The notes: generated from the sequence alone by a model not told the origin. Shown: positions 29,869 through 39,045, counted from the first letter of the stretch. The stretch: DNA of 64,000 bases from Pectobacterium colocasium (GCF_020181655.1 NZ_CP084032.1:1-64000), one strand, 5' to 3'. Program-made: numbers and translations.

Positions 29869-30241
29869 CTTCTTTTACCTCCGGTGATATCAGATGCGAT
29901 GTAAACTCAGCGTCTGCGATCTTAATCATACGTTCGTAGAACAATTTTTCATTTTCGCCTTTCTTATCTCCCGCACATAAAACAATCGCTTTACGTGTCC
30001 GATCAAACGCGAAGAATGTTCGGAATGGGTGGCCGCCAACCTGAACTCGAAGCTCCTTCATATTTTTGTATTGTGAGCCTTTAATCTGATCAACCTGTGG
30101 TCGCCCTAGCTGTGGGCCATCTTCTTCGAGTATACCGAGGTGTGCCAAAACCTCTTCCTGTACCGTTTCGGTTTGCTCATCAAACCACGTATCGAATAGT
30201 GCCCGTGTGACTATTTCCCATGCCAATCTGTAAACCTCCAT
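29855..30241 (-). CDS. HigB/RelE-superfamily toxin (phage Gp49-like)
   Basis: A 128-residue RelE/Gp49-like protein. The family segment reads KGSQYKNMKELRVQVGGHPFRTFFAFDR then KAIVLCAGDKKGENEKLFYERMIKIAD, where the lysine-rich AGDKKG is the usual ribonuclease-like motif of this branch. The ATG at 30241 is preferred because the predicted transcript starts near 30253, leaving almost no leader for the GTG at 30250. The ribosome-binding site is GCAGGA. As an mRNA interferase it would act at the ribosome, by family inference. Confidence 0.88.
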   Translation of the reverse strand: MEVYRLAWEIVTRALFDTWFDEQTETVQEEVLAHLGILEEDGPQLGRPQVDQIKGSQYKNMKELRVQVGGHPFRTFFAFDRTRKAIVLCAGDKKGENEKLFYERMIKIADAEFTSHLISPEVKEDGDI

Positions 30242-30259
30242 GTCCTGCACTCTGCAAGT

Positions 30260-30288
30260 ACAATATAACCTTAAGGCTATATTAGCAA
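30260..30288 (-). promoter_or_regulatory. Promoter with embedded palindromic operator for the HigBA-type pair
   Basis: On the minus strand, -35 TTGCTA (30283-30288) and -10 TATTGT (30260-30265) are separated by 17 bp. A 22-bp palindrome with one mismatched pair (arms AATATA and TATATT around CCTTAAGG, 30262-30283) fills the spacer. This arrangement is classical for autorepression by the antitoxin. Confidence 0.75.
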
Positions 30289-30456
30289 GCGTTCCTCGTT
30301 AGCAATAGTGGGTATATGACTAGGTGAGCTATCCCTAGCTTGGACGAAAAATATTATCTGGTGGACGGCATGGACAACGATGATTTTAAGCTAACGTTGT
30401 ATTTTACAACGCAATAGTATTATGGGTCTTTTCAAGGTGGCAGGAGGGCTGTAGGA

Positions 30457-30954
30457 ATGGCGACTTTTGCAGTACGTCGTATAAACAATAGCGATCTAGA
30501 CGAGTTCAGGCGAGTAAGGCTCGAAGCACTTAAGCTTCATCCAGAAGCATTCGGTGCGTCTTTTGAAGAAGAAAGCCAGAAACCAGAAACATTCTTTGCT
30601 GAACGCCTCCGCCTAAACTCGATTTTTGGAGGATATGACCTCGAAAACAGGTTGCAGGGTATCGTGGGTGTAAGCGTCAACACTGCACCAAAACTGAGTC
30701 ATGTGGTCATGATTTGGGGAATGTATGTTCGAGCTGAAATGAGAGGGACTGGCCTGTCTCGATCGCTTTTGGAAGCGGCATTACAGGCATCTTGCAATGC
30801 GAAAACAGTGAAACTTTCAGTCGCTGCAACCAACAAATTGGCACAAGCCCTTTATTGTTCTTTTGGATTTAGAGAGTGGGCAATAGATACCGCTGCACTG
30901 TACATTGATGGTAAATATCATGACGAAATCTTGATGAGGCTTGATATTAATTAG
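30457..30954 (+). CDS. GNAT-family N-acetyltransferase
   Basis: A 165-residue acetyltransferase. The acetyl-CoA-binding region is IWGMYVRAEMRGTGLSRSLL (about 88-107), with the R-G-x-G-like loop slightly altered, and the C-terminal strand reads ALYCSFGFREWAID. AGGAGG lies 9 bp before the ATG. The substrate is unknown; the neighbouring toxin-antitoxin pair does not suggest one, and no partner antitoxin gene of its own is present, so a TacT-type toxin is unlikely. The gap 30955-31086 shows no gene. Confidence 0.85.
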   Translation: MATFAVRRINNSDLDEFRRVRLEALKLHPEAFGASFEEESQKPETFFAERLRLNSIFGGYDLENRLQGIVGVSVNTAPKLSHVVMIWGMYVRAEMRGTGLSRSLLEAALQASCNAKTVKLSVAATNKLAQALYCSFGFREWAIDTAALYIDGKYHDEILMRLDIN

Positions 30955-31086
30955 ATAAGTCGTAATCCCAGACTTTTTTGCACTGGCTACTACGTACTTG
31001 CTAAAACACTCACGGAGACACTTCGTGCTGCGCCACCGAATGGCCTACGGGATCGTCTCAAAGTGAATTTGGCATTATTATCCCAT

Positions 31087-31134
31087 AAAAAAACGGACTT
31101 TCCTCTTGAGTGAGGAAAGTCCGTTTAATTTTTT
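31087..31134 (-). terminator. Strong bidirectional terminator
   Basis: A perfect 15-bp stem AAACGGACTTTCCTC (31091-31105) and GAGGAAAGTCCGTTT (31112-31126), flanked by A-rich sequence on the left (a T tract on the minus strand) and T-rich sequence on the right. It ends the DUF1471 gene on the minus strand and could also stop the GNAT transcript. Confidence 0.9.
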
Positions 31135-31153
31135 GATTGTTTATCAGCAGCCA

Positions 31154-31411
31154 TTATTTGTAGATAACGGCGACGCCGCGCAGTTGGTTGTCACCTGTTG
31201 CAGACGTGATAGTGAAGGCGCTGGCACCGGCTTTTTCTGCTTTCTGAGCCAGCTGTGCTTGCAGTGAATCCAGGCTACGGGCGGTAGCGCTAACGACACC
31301 CACTTTTTCCAAGCCTTGTGCCTGTTGTGAAGAGACCTGATCGGCAGCGAAAGCACCGAAAGACAGGGTAGAAAGTACGACAGCAGCGGCGAAGAATTTT
31401 ACGTTTTTCAT
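31154..31411 (-). CDS. DUF1471 (YdgH/BhsA/McbA-like) periplasmic stress protein, copy 1
   Basis: An 85-residue secreted protein. The signal peptide MKNVKFFAAAVVLSTLSFGAFA ends at the Ala before DQVSSQQ. The mature DUF1471 domain contains EKVGVVSATARSLDSLQAQL and the family's ITSATGDNQLRGVAVIYK end. Members are small periplasmic proteins induced by stress or biofilm conditions. The start at 31411 has AGGATA upstream. It is strongly similar to the protein encoded at 39112-39369. Confidence 0.93.
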   Translation of the reverse strand: MKNVKFFAAAVVLSTLSFGAFAADQVSSQQAQGLEKVGVVSATARSLDSLQAQLAQKAEKAGASAFTITSATGDNQLRGVAVIYK

Positions 31412-31583
31412 GTGATGTATCCTGTTCAATGTTGTTTGGAGTGAAAGGTCATTTCCTTTCGATGAAGAGGATATTACGCCGATGCAGGTGGAAGGAAAAA
31501 CGGAGTGTTTTGAGAATATATGTCAATATTTTTGATGGTAAATCTGGCGATAAGATGCACAGTCTCGATCGCCAGAATGAAGG

Positions 31584-32384
31584 TTATATTGCCGCCTGCT
31601 GGGGCAGAGGAGACGAGGTTGGGGCCAGCACGCGTTCCAGTACGCGGGCTTCCAGCTCCGCCAGCTTTGCCGATCCGCGACGCCGCGGCCGGGGTAAATC
31701 GACCGTAATATCCAGCCCCACGCGCCCTTCTTCAATCAGAATAACCCGGTCGGCCAGCGCAATGGCTTCGGAGACATCGTGCGTCACCAGCAAGACGGTG
31801 AACCCGTGCTGGCGCCACAGATTTTCGATCAGACTTTGCATCTCGATGCGGGTTAAAGCATCCAGCGCGCCCAGCGGTTCATCCAACAGCAGCAGACGCG
31901 GATGGTGAATGAGCGCGCGTGCCAGCGCGACGCGCTGTTTCTGACCGCCGGACAGCGCTGCCGGCCAGTCGTTCGCGCGATCCGCCAGCCCGACGGAGGC
32001 CAGCGCCTCCTGCGCTTTCTCACGCCAGTTACCGCGCAGCCCCAGCCCGACATTATCGATCACCTTTTTCCATGGCAGCAGGCGCGCTTCCTGAAACATC
32101 AGTCGCGTGTCGTCTTTTGCGCTGCTGAGCGGTGCGGTGCCAGTCAGCAGTTCGCCGCTGCTGGCGGCTTCCAACCCGGCGAGCAGACGCAGCAGGGTAC
32201 TTTTTCCGCAGCCGCTGCGGCCGACAATGGCAACAAACTGCCCGGACGGAATGCGCAACTGTACGTCATTCAGCACGGTGCGGTGGCCGTAGTGTTTGGT
32301 GATGGCATCCAGCGCCAGCGGCGTTCCTTTGGTGAGCGGCGACGGTGAATGCGCGTGCGTTGCAGAATCGGTAAAAGCGGTCAT
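31584..32384 (-). CDS. ssuB: Aliphatic sulfonate ABC transporter ATPase
   Basis: A 266-residue ATPase with Walker A GRSGCGKS, signature [15 protein letters not shown], Walker [13 protein letters not shown] and the H-loop [10 protein letters not shown]. The start at 32384 has GGGGGAC upstream and overlaps the ssuC stop by 4 bp (ATGA). It powers sulfonate uptake with SsuA and SsuC. It is the last gene of the ssuADCB operon. The gap to the next gene (31412-31583) shows no clear terminator. Confidence 0.95.
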   Translation of the reverse strand: MTAFTDSATHAHSPSPLTKGTPLALDAITKHYGHRTVLNDVQLRIPSGQFVAIVGRSGCGKSTLLRLLAGLEAASSGELLTGTAPLSSAKDDTRLMFQEARLLPWKKVIDNVGLGLRGNWREKAQEALASVGLADRANDWPAALSGGQKQRVALARALIHHPRLLLLDEPLGALDALTRIEMQSLIENLWRQHGFTVLLVTHDVSEAIALADRVILIEEGRVGLDITVDLPRPRRRGSAKLAELEARVLERVLAPTSSPLPQQAAI

Positions 32385-33175
32385 GATGCGTCCCCCGATG
32401 AGGTTTGATAAGCCGGATTCCAGCGCAGCCAAATACGTTCCAGCCCCTGCGCGCTGATATCAGCCAGTTTGCCGAGCAGTGCGTAAAGAATGATGGCAAC
32501 CACCACCACGTCCGTTTGCAGGAACTCGCGGGCGTTCATAGCGAGGTAGCCGATGCCGGAGTTGGCAGAGATGGTCTCCGCGACAATGAGCGTCAGCCAC
32601 ATAAAACCCAGCGCAAAACGAATGCCGACCATGATGGATGGCAGTGCACCGGGCAACACCACCTGAGAGAACAGGCTCAGGCCGGACAGTCCGTAGCTGC
32701 GCGCCATCTCCAGCAGGCCGCGATCGATGTTTTTAATGCCGTGATAGGTGTTGAGATACACCGGGAATAGCGTGCCCAACGCCACCAGAAAGATCTTGGC
32801 CGCCTCATCAATGCCGAACCACAGAATGACCAGTGGAATCAGCGCCAGATGAGGAACGTTGCGGATCATCTGCACTGAGCTGTCCAGCAGCCGCTCGCCC
32901 CAGCGCGACAGCCCGGTGATAAAACCGAGCACCAATCCGATACTGCCGCCGATAGCAAACCCGATCAGGGCGCGCCAGCCGCTAATCGCCAGGTGTTGCC
33001 ACAGCTCGCCGCTGGAGATGAGCGACCAGCCTGCGGTAATCACCGAACTGGGCGCAGGCAGAATCCGGTTGGATAACCAGCCGAATTCGACGGATATCTG
33101 CCACGCGACCAGCAGCGTTACGGGGAGTAAGAAGGGCGCAAACCGCTGTGCCAGTGAAGAGAGCGTTCTTGCCAT
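32381..33175 (-). CDS. ssuC: Aliphatic sulfonate ABC transporter permease
   Basis: A 264-residue permease with about six membrane helices. The NitT/TauT-family coupling loop reads [26 protein letters not shown]. The start at 33175 ([12 protein letters not shown]) has GAGGA upstream. It is packed between ssuD and ssuB. Confidence 0.95.
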   Translation of the reverse strand: MARTLSSLAQRFAPFLLPVTLLVAWQISVEFGWLSNRILPAPSSVITAGWSLISSGELWQHLAISGWRALIGFAIGGSIGLVLGFITGLSRWGERLLDSSVQMIRNVPHLALIPLVILWFGIDEAAKIFLVALGTLFPVYLNTYHGIKNIDRGLLEMARSYGLSGLSLFSQVVLPGALPSIMVGIRFALGFMWLTLIVAETISANSGIGYLAMNAREFLQTDVVVVAIILYALLGKLADISAQGLERIWLRWNPAYQTSSGDAS

Positions 33176-33185
33176 GATCGGTTCC

Positions 33186-34328
33186 TCAGCTTTGCGAGAC
33201 TTTGCGTGGCACATAGCGGTTTGCCACCACTTCTCCCACGTTGCTCACCGCATGCAGCGGCGTGGGCTGTTGCGCCAGATTGAGGTGTGGGAACAGCAGT
33301 TCACCCACGCGATACGCCTCTTCCAGATGCGGATAGCCGGACAGAATAAAGGTATCTATTCCGAGATCGGCGTATTCCTGAATACGTTCGGCCACCGTTG
33401 GGCCATCGCCAACCAGCGCGGTGCCGGCGCCGCCGCGTACCAGACCAATGCCTGCCCATAGATTCGGGCTGATCTCCAGCTTGTCCTTTTTGCCGCCGTG
33501 CAGGGCGGCCATGCGCTGCTGACCGACGGAATCGAAACGCGCCAGCGCCGCCTGTGCATCGGCGATGGTTTTGTCATCCAGATGGGAGATCAGCCGATCG
33601 GCAGCCTGCCAGGCTTCTTCGGTGGTTTCCCGCACGATAACGTGCAGGCGAATACCGAAGCGAACCTCACGCCCCTGTGCCGCTGCTTTGGCGCGGACTT
33701 CCGCCAGCTTTTCTTTAACTTGTTCAGGTGGTTCACCCCACGTCAGGTAGAGATCGACCTGTTCTGCCGCCAGATTCTGCGCGGCCTCGGAAGAACCGCC
33801 AAAATAGAGTGGCGGACGTGGCTGCTGCACGGGCGGGTAAAGCAGTTTGGCGTCTTTGACCTGAATGTGTTTTCCTGCGAAATCGACGGTTTCGCCTTCC
33901 AGCAGCCTGCGCCAGATGTGGGTAAATTCCGCCGAGGCTTCGTAGCGTTCTTCATGGCTGAGGAACAGCCCTTCGGCGGCCAATTCTTCCGGATCGCCGC
34001 CAGTCACCAGATTGAACAGCGCCCGACCATTGGACAACCTGTCCAGCGTAGCGGCCTGGCGTGCGGCGATAGTGGGGGAAATCACGCCGGGGCGCAGGGC
34101 AACGAGAAATTTTAGCCGCTGCGTCACTGGAATGAGCGAGGCGGCAACCAGCCAGGAATCCTCGCAGGAGCGGCCTGTCGGTAGCAACACGCCACCAAAC
34201 CCTTGCCGCTCGGCGGCCTGTGCCACCTGTTGCAGATAGCTGTAGTCAACATGACGTGCGCCCTCAGTGCTACCAAGATAGCGACCGTCTCCGTGGGTGG
34301 GCAGAAACCAGAATACGTTAAGACTCAT
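33186..34328 (-). CDS. ssuD: FMNH2-dependent alkanesulfonate monooxygenase
   Basis: A 380-residue luciferase-fold monooxygenase that desulfonates alkanesulfonates to aldehyde and sulfite, releasing sulfur. The sequence [19 protein letters not shown] at the N-terminus and the length match E. coli SsuD (381). The start at 34328 has AAGGAGT. It needs reduced FMN from a flavin reductase; SsuE, normally encoded just upstream of ssuA in E. coli, is absent from this cluster. Confidence 0.96.
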   Translation of the reverse strand: MSLNVFWFLPTHGDGRYLGSTEGARHVDYSYLQQVAQAAERQGFGGVLLPTGRSCEDSWLVAASLIPVTQRLKFLVALRPGVISPTIAARQAATLDRLSNGRALFNLVTGGDPEELAAEGLFLSHEERYEASAEFTHIWRRLLEGETVDFAGKHIQVKDAKLLYPPVQQPRPPLYFGGSSEAAQNLAAEQVDLYLTWGEPPEQVKEKLAEVRAKAAAQGREVRFGIRLHVIVRETTEEAWQAADRLISHLDDKTIADAQAALARFDSVGQQRMAALHGGKKDKLEISPNLWAGIGLVRGGAGTALVGDGPTVAERIQEYADLGIDTFILSGYPHLEEAYRVGELLFPHLNLAQQPTPLHAVSNVGEVVANRYVPRKVSQS

Positions 34329-34388
34329 GGTGTGAACTCCTTGAACAGTCTTGTTTGGGGTAAGCAAAATGTGTGTGCGATAAGCGAA

Positions 34389-35411
34389 TTAGTTCGCCTG
34401 AGGACGCCAGACGCGCTCTGCGATATTGACTTTCACCGGTACCAGACGGTTTTCATAGAACAGGTCGGCGGTGGATTGCTGCGCCTTGATCGTGGCGGCA
34501 TCCAGTGGTTCGATGGTGGTTGGCGGGCGATGATCGAGTGCCGTTTCAATCACTTTTTCCGGTAGTCCTACCGCGTTGGCTAACAGAGTGACGCTTTGTG
34601 CCCGGTCGCTGATGGTTAACGCATCGGCTTTGGTCAGTTCGTCCAGCACCTGACGAATAAAGCTGCCGTGTGCTTCGGTATAAGGGCGGGATGCGAGGTA
34701 GAAAGAGCCGGTTTTCTCCAGCCCGCTGCTGTCAGCCAGCACACGGACGCCGCCTTCCAGCAGTGCGGCGGAATAGTAGGGATCCCAAATGGCCCATGCA
34801 TCGACATTACCTTGCTGGAACGCCGCGCGGGCGTCAGCGGGAGTCAGGTAGGTCGGTTTGATATCGGTGAATTTCAGCCCGTCACGTTGCAGCGCGCGCA
34901 GCAGCGTATTGTGCGCGCTGGAGCCTTTCTGAAAGGCAACTTTACGGCCTTTTAAATCGGCGACGGTTTTCACCGGGCTGTCTTCCCGCACCAGAATCAC
35001 TTCGGCCTGAGGTTTAGGCGGTTCCACACCGACATACAGCAGGTCAGCGCCAGCGGCCTGCGCAAAAATCGGCGGGATATCGCCGGTGCCGCCCAGATCG
35101 ATGCTGCCAACGTTGAGCGCTTCCAGCATCTGTGGGCCGGCGGGGAACTCAACCCAGCTAATTTTGGTGTTGGGGAACTGTTTTTCCAGCAGCTGGTGTG
35201 ATTTTGCCAGCACTAGGCTGACCGAACCTTTCTGATAGCCGACGCGTAGCTGCGTTGGCACGCTGTCCTGCGCATAGGCGGCGGACATGAGCAGCAGGGC
35301 GCCAGCAGCCAGAATCGCGGGGAGTTGGCGCAGTCGCGTCGTCACGTTTTTCCATAATGGCACGCTTTCTCCACGCCTTTCCATGACCGATTTTTTCATC
35401 ATCAATGACAT
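34389..35411 (-). CDS. ssuA: Aliphatic sulfonate-binding periplasmic protein
   Basis: A 340-residue binding protein of the NMT1/TauA family. A signal peptide with an unusually long n-region ends at SAAYAQD (about residue 48); a later ATG (MERRGES, 35384) would give a more typical length near 331. Mature hallmarks are LRVGYQKGSVSLVLAKSH and DAWAIWDPYY. GAGAGG precedes the 35411 ATG. It is the first gene of the ssu operon here. The following gap 35412-35846 holds regulatory repeats but no gene. Confidence 0.93.
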   Translation of the reverse strand: MSLMMKKSVMERRGESVPLWKNVTTRLRQLPAILAAGALLLMSAAYAQDSVPTQLRVGYQKGSVSLVLAKSHQLLEKQFPNTKISWVEFPAGPQMLEALNVGSIDLGGTGDIPPIFAQAAGADLLYVGVEPPKPQAEVILVREDSPVKTVADLKGRKVAFQKGSSAHNTLLRALQRDGLKFTDIKPTYLTPADARAAFQQGNVDAWAIWDPYYSAALLEGGVRVLADSSGLEKTGSFYLASRPYTEAHGSFIRQVLDELTKADALTISDRAQSVTLLANAVGLPEKVIETALDHRPPTTIEPLDAATIKAQQSTADLFYENRLVPVKVNIAERVWRPQAN

Positions 35412-35610
35412 GCTTATGACCTCTCCCTTATAACGAAAAATTAAAATTCAGCGAGAAAATTCAACATCAGGTGATAAACATAACAGGGGGACGGTGGGCT
35501 TTTTAAATCTCAATTTGTCGTTTTTATAGCCAAAAGTAGAAAATGCCTGAAATCAAAACACTTAGCATAATAAGCACAGCAATAGTGGGTTTTACCTGTC
35601 CTTCACGTCT

Positions 35611-35738
35611 GAAACACGTTTTCCATGACCTGCCTCACATTGTTTCCAGCAATGCCTACCATTTCGTGAACCTATTCTCATATATTGGTTTTTTTCATGG
35701 AAAACGGTTTCCGTTATGTTTCCATAGATGTGTTTCCA
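35611..35738. promoter_or_regulatory. Cluster of LacI-type operator-like sites and GTTTCC motifs
   Basis: Near-palindromes GAAACACGTTTTCC (35611-35624) and GGAAAACGGTTTCC (35699-35712) resemble each other in opposite orientation and have the central CG of LacI-family operators. GTTTCC or GTTTTCC recurs about five times between 35618 and 35738. The cluster precedes the second PTS operon, which has no adjacent regulator gene, so control by the AscG-like protein or another LacI member is plausible. Confidence 0.45.
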
Positions 35739-35781
35739 ATGGCCGTGTTGATTCACGATGCTTTTATTGATGACGTTTTTT

Positions 35782-35829
35782 TTATTCGTAACGCTTTTTA
35801 TTCATAACGCTTTTTATTCGTAACGTAAT
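35782..35829 (+). repeat. Three tandem copies of a 16-bp unit
   Basis: The unit TTATTCGTAACGCTTT begins at 35782, 35798 and 35814, with one substitution in the second copy and a diverged end in the third. It lies in the leader just upstream of the PTS IIB start at 35847. Copy-number variation could alter the leader length. Confidence 0.8.
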
Positions 35830-35846
35830 GCGACGGGGTATTGAAA

Positions 35847-36170
35847 ATGAAAAGGATCATGCTTTGTTGTTCCGCTGGGATGTCTACCAGCCTTTTAGTG
35901 AGAAAGATGAAGGAGGCGGCCAGCACACGTGGTCTGGACGTTGAGATTGCCGCCTACGCCGCCCATGAATTTGATGAGCAGGTCGGGAAGTATGACGTTG
36001 TGCTGCTGGGGCCACAGGTGAAATATATGCTGGCGTCCTTTCAGGAGAAAGCTGAGGGAAAAGGCGTGCCTGTAGCAGCGATAGATATGATGGATTACGG
36101 TATGCAGCGCGGTGACAACGTGCTGGATTTTGCCTTTTCACTGATCGAAAAATCAGGACAACCGCTATGA
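35847..36170 (+). CDS. PTS cellobiose/lactose-family IIB component, second operon
   Basis: A 107-residue phosphocarrier. The active cysteine lies in IMLCCSAGMSTSLLVRKM, with VVLLGPQVKYML as second signature, like ChbB. The ATG at 35847 has CGGGG upstream and is preferred to the TTG at 35841. It overlaps the IIC gene by 4 bp (ATGA). No IIA gene lies in this operon, so phosphate must come from a IIA elsewhere, for example 13310-13651. Confidence 0.93.
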   Translation: MKRIMLCCSAGMSTSLLVRKMKEAASTRGLDVEIAAYAAHEFDEQVGKYDVVLLGPQVKYMLASFQEKAEGKGVPVAAIDMMDYGMQRGDNVLDFAFSLIEKSGQPL

Positions 36171-37489
36171 GTGGCCTCTATCAGTCGATGGTGAATATCA
36201 TCGAGCAAAAAATTACCCCGCTGGCGGGTGTGGTCGGGCAACAGCGTCACATCATCGCGATTCGTGATGGTTTTATCGCCGCGCTGCCTTTCATGATCAT
36301 CGGTTCGTTTATGCTGGTGTTCATCTTCCCGCCGTTCGCGCCGGATACCACGCTGGGGTTTGCCCGCGCGTGGCTCGATTTCTCCGTTGCCTACCGTGAA
36401 CAGCTGATGCTGCCGTACTACCTCAGTATGGGGGTCATGACCTTCTTTATCTCGGTGGGGATAGGGGCCAGCCTGGGTAAGCACTACAAGCTGGATCCGA
36501 TCATGACCGGCCTGCTGGCGCTGATGGCATTCTTGCTGGTGGCCGCGCCTTATCACGACAAGCAAATTTCTACCCAGTACTTCTCCGGAGAGGGGATTTT
36601 TACCGCGATTCTGACGTCAATTTATGCCGGTGAAGTGTATGCCTGGCTGAAGAAACGCAATATCACCATTCGCCTGCCGAAAGAGGTGCCAACCGGCGTG
36701 GCGCGTTCGTTTGAGATTCTTATCCCCGTGCTGGTCATCGTTGCGACACTGCATCCGTTTAACCTGTTCATCCAGTCCGCGACCGGCATGATTATCCCGG
36801 AAGCCATCATGCACCTGCTGGCACCGCTGATTTCGGCGTCGGATTCGCTGCCTGCGATTCTGATTTCGGTGTTCATTTGTCAGATTCTATGGTTTGCCGG
36901 GATTCACGGTGCACTGATCGTTACCGGGATTATGAACCCGTTCTGGATGACCAACCTGGCGCTGAACCAGGCCGCGCTGTCAGCCGGGGCGCCGCTGCCG
37001 CATATTTATTTGCAGGGATTCTGGGATCACTACCTGCTGATCGGCGGGGTTGGCTCCACGCTGCCGTTGGCCTTTTTGCTGCTGCGTAGCCGCGCGGTTC
37101 ATCTGCGTACGATTGGCCGTATGGGTGTCGTGCCGAGCTTTTTCAACATCAATGAACCGATTCTGTTTGGTGCACCGATCATCATGAACCCGCTGCTGTT
37201 CCTGCCGTTTATTTTCGTGCCGATGGTCAATGCCGTCATTGCCTATACGGCGACGAAGCTCGGTTGGATCGCGCAGGTGGTTTCCCTGACACCGTGGACG
37301 ACGCCGGCGCCAATTGGCGCATCATGGGCGGCGAACTGGGCGTTCAGCCCGGTGATCATGTGTCTGCTCTGCATGGTGATGTCGGCCGCGATGTATTACC
37401 CGTTCCTGAAAGTGTATGAGCGCACGCTGCTTAAACAGGAGCAGGAGAAACAACAGCAGGCTGCGGGCGAAGCCAGCGCCAGCGCATAA
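36167..37489 (+). CDS. PTS cellobiose/lactose-family IIC permease, second operon
   Basis: A 440-residue membrane permease similar along its whole length to the IIC at 12007. It has the same landmarks: AIRDGFIAALPFMIIGSFML, WFAGIHGALIVTG and NINEPILFGAPIIMNP. The C-terminus is charged and Q-rich (LLKQEQEKQQQAAGEASA), unlike the first. It transports a beta-glucoside with the IIB just upstream. Confidence 0.94.
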   Translation: MSGLYQSMVNIIEQKITPLAGVVGQQRHIIAIRDGFIAALPFMIIGSFMLVFIFPPFAPDTTLGFARAWLDFSVAYREQLMLPYYLSMGVMTFFISVGIGASLGKHYKLDPIMTGLLALMAFLLVAAPYHDKQISTQYFSGEGIFTAILTSIYAGEVYAWLKKRNITIRLPKEVPTGVARSFEILIPVLVIVATLHPFNLFIQSATGMIIPEAIMHLLAPLISASDSLPAILISVFICQILWFAGIHGALIVTGIMNPFWMTNLALNQAALSAGAPLPHIYLQGFWDHYLLIGGVGSTLPLAFLLLRSRAVHLRTIGRMGVVPSFFNINEPILFGAPIIMNPLLFLPFIFVPMVNAVIAYTATKLGWIAQVVSLTPWTTPAPIGASWAANWAFSPVIMCLLCMVMSAAMYYPFLKVYERTLLKQEQEKQQQAAGEASASA

Positions 37490-37514
37490 ACACGAGTGAA
37501 GCAGAGAGGAACGT

Positions 37515-38927
37515 ATGCACGATCATCTTCAGAAGGATTTTCGCTTTCCGGCGAATTTTTGGTGGGGCAGCGCCAGTTCGGCACCGCAAACGGAAGGCGA
37601 AAGCCTTAACTATGGTAAAAGTGCCACCGTGTGGGACGAATGGTTTGCCACACAGCCCGGCCGCTTTCACCAGCAGGTTGGGCCAGCGGATACTTCCACG
37701 TTTTATCAGCACTGGCGTGAAGACATTGCGCTGCTGAAGACGCTGAATCACAACACGTTCCGCACGTCGATCTCGTGGGCGCGACTGATTCCCGATGGCG
37801 TCGGGGAACCGAACCCGCAGGCGGTGGCGTTTTATAATCAGATCATTGATGAAATGCTGGCGCAGGGCATCACGCCGTTTATCAATCTGTTCCATTTTGA
37901 TATGCCGATGGTGATGCAGCGGCTGGGCGGCTGGGAAAATCGGGCGGTGGTGGTGGCCTATGCGGGCTATGCGGCGACCTGCTTCCGCCTGTTTGGCGAC
38001 AGGGTCAAACACTGGTTTACCTTCAATGAGCCGGTGGTGCCGGTGGAAGGCGGGTATCTGTATGATTTCCACTACCCGAACGTGGTGGATTTCAAACGCG
38101 CTGCGACGGTGGCGTACCACACGATGCTGGCGCATGCGCTGGCGGTGAGGGCCTATCGCGAACAGTCGCAGGGCGGAGACATTGGCATTATCCTCAACCT
38201 GACGCCTTCCTACCCGCGCTCCCAGCATCCGGCTGATGTCAACGCGGCCAACATAGCCGACCTGATGTTTAACCGCAGTTTCCTCGACCCTGCACTGCGG
38301 GGCGAATACCCGCGGGAACTGGTTGATTTGCTGCATCGATACGGCCAACTGCCAAGTTGCCAGCCTGACGATCGTGCGCTGCTGGCCGATGGGATTGTCG
38401 ATCTGCTGGGCATTAACTACTACCAGCCGCGCCGTATTCAGTGCCGCGACAGTCTGGTCAACCCTGATAGTCCGTTTATGCCCGAGTGGTTCTTTTCCAG
38501 CTATGAAATGCCGGGACGAAAAATGAATCCCTATCGTGGTTGGGAGATTTACGAACCGGGCATCTATGACATTCTGACCAATCTGCGGGTGAATTACGGC
38601 AATCCGCGCTGCTTTATTTCGGAAAATGGCATGGGGGTGGAGAACGAACAGCGTTTCGATGCCAACGGCCAGATTCAGGACGATTACCGCATCGATTTTG
38701 TCCGCGAGCACCTGAAATTTGTACACAAAGGTATCGCGGAAGGCAGCCATTGCCTCGGCTACCATATGTGGACGTTTATCGATAACTGGTCGTGGTCGAA
38801 TGCCTACAAGAATCGCTATGGTTTTGTGCAGTTGGATTTGGCGACGCAAAAACGCACGGTGAAGAAAAGTGGGGAATGGTTCGCGGCGATAGCGGCCGAA
38901 AATGGTTTCCAAGGTACAACGTTGTAA
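37515..38927 (+). CDS. 6-phospho-beta-glucosidase, glycoside hydrolase family 1, second operon
   Basis: A 470-residue GH1 enzyme. FPANFWWGSASSAPQTEG starts the barrel, the acid/base glutamate is in WFTFNEPVVPVEG, and the nucleophile is in CFISENGMGVENE. It is clearly less like BglA than the first operon's enzyme and belongs to a different GH1 branch, so its sugar specificity probably differs. GAGAGGAACGT precedes the ATG. It is the third gene of the IIB-IIC-GH1 operon. Confidence 0.94.
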   Translation: MHDHLQKDFRFPANFWWGSASSAPQTEGESLNYGKSATVWDEWFATQPGRFHQQVGPADTSTFYQHWREDIALLKTLNHNTFRTSISWARLIPDGVGEPNPQAVAFYNQIIDEMLAQGITPFINLFHFDMPMVMQRLGGWENRAVVVAYAGYAATCFRLFGDRVKHWFTFNEPVVPVEGGYLYDFHYPNVVDFKRAATVAYHTMLAHALAVRAYREQSQGGDIGIILNLTPSYPRSQHPADVNAANIADLMFNRSFLDPALRGEYPRELVDLLHRYGQLPSCQPDDRALLADGIVDLLGINYYQPRRIQCRDSLVNPDSPFMPEWFFSSYEMPGRKMNPYRGWEIYEPGIYDILTNLRVNYGNPRCFISENGMGVENEQRFDANGQIQDDYRIDFVREHLKFVHKGIAEGSHCLGYHMWTFIDNWSWSNAYKNRYGFVQLDLATQKRTVKKSGEWFAAIAAENGFQGTTL

Positions 38928-38939
38928 GTCTATCCACAT

Positions 38940-38962
38940 CGGTGTGGCAATCTGCCACACCG
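38940..38962 (+). terminator. Hairpin after the second PTS operon
   Basis: Arms CGGTGTGGCA (38940-38949) and TGCCACACCG (38953-38962), 3-nt loop, 12 bp after the GH1 stop. There is no real T tract, so termination strength is uncertain. Confidence 0.6.
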
Positions 38963-39007
38963 TATTCACCGTTCTTCCTACTTCCGCACGTTCTCACTTC
39001 CGTATCA

Positions 39008-39045
39008 ATAAAAAACCAGCTTGCCCTGATGAGGAGGCAAGCCGG
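39008..39045 (-). terminator. Rho-independent terminator of the second DUF1471 gene
   Basis: Read on the minus strand, a stem CCGGCTTGCC with GGGCAAGCTGG is followed by TTTTTTA. It lies downstream of the gene ending at 39112. Confidence 0.8.

Noticed and set aside
30457..30954. GNAT as a TacT-type toxin
   Set aside because: No small antitoxin gene of the DUF1778 type lies just upstream; the neighbouring antitoxin already has its own RelE-type partner.
35543..35770. 75-codon plus-strand frame before the second PTS operon
   Set aside because: It has no ribosome-binding site and no family match, and it overlaps clustered operator-like repeats, so it is regulatory DNA.
35782..35829. CRISPR-like array
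   Set aside because: The units are 16 bp in direct tandem without spacers, so this is a simple tandem repeat.
37431..38969. 512-codon minus-strand frame over the second GH1 gene
   Set aside because: It is a shadow of the GH1 coding strand; the product is rich in His/Arg/Gln with no domain, while the plus frame has full GH1 catalytic motifs.
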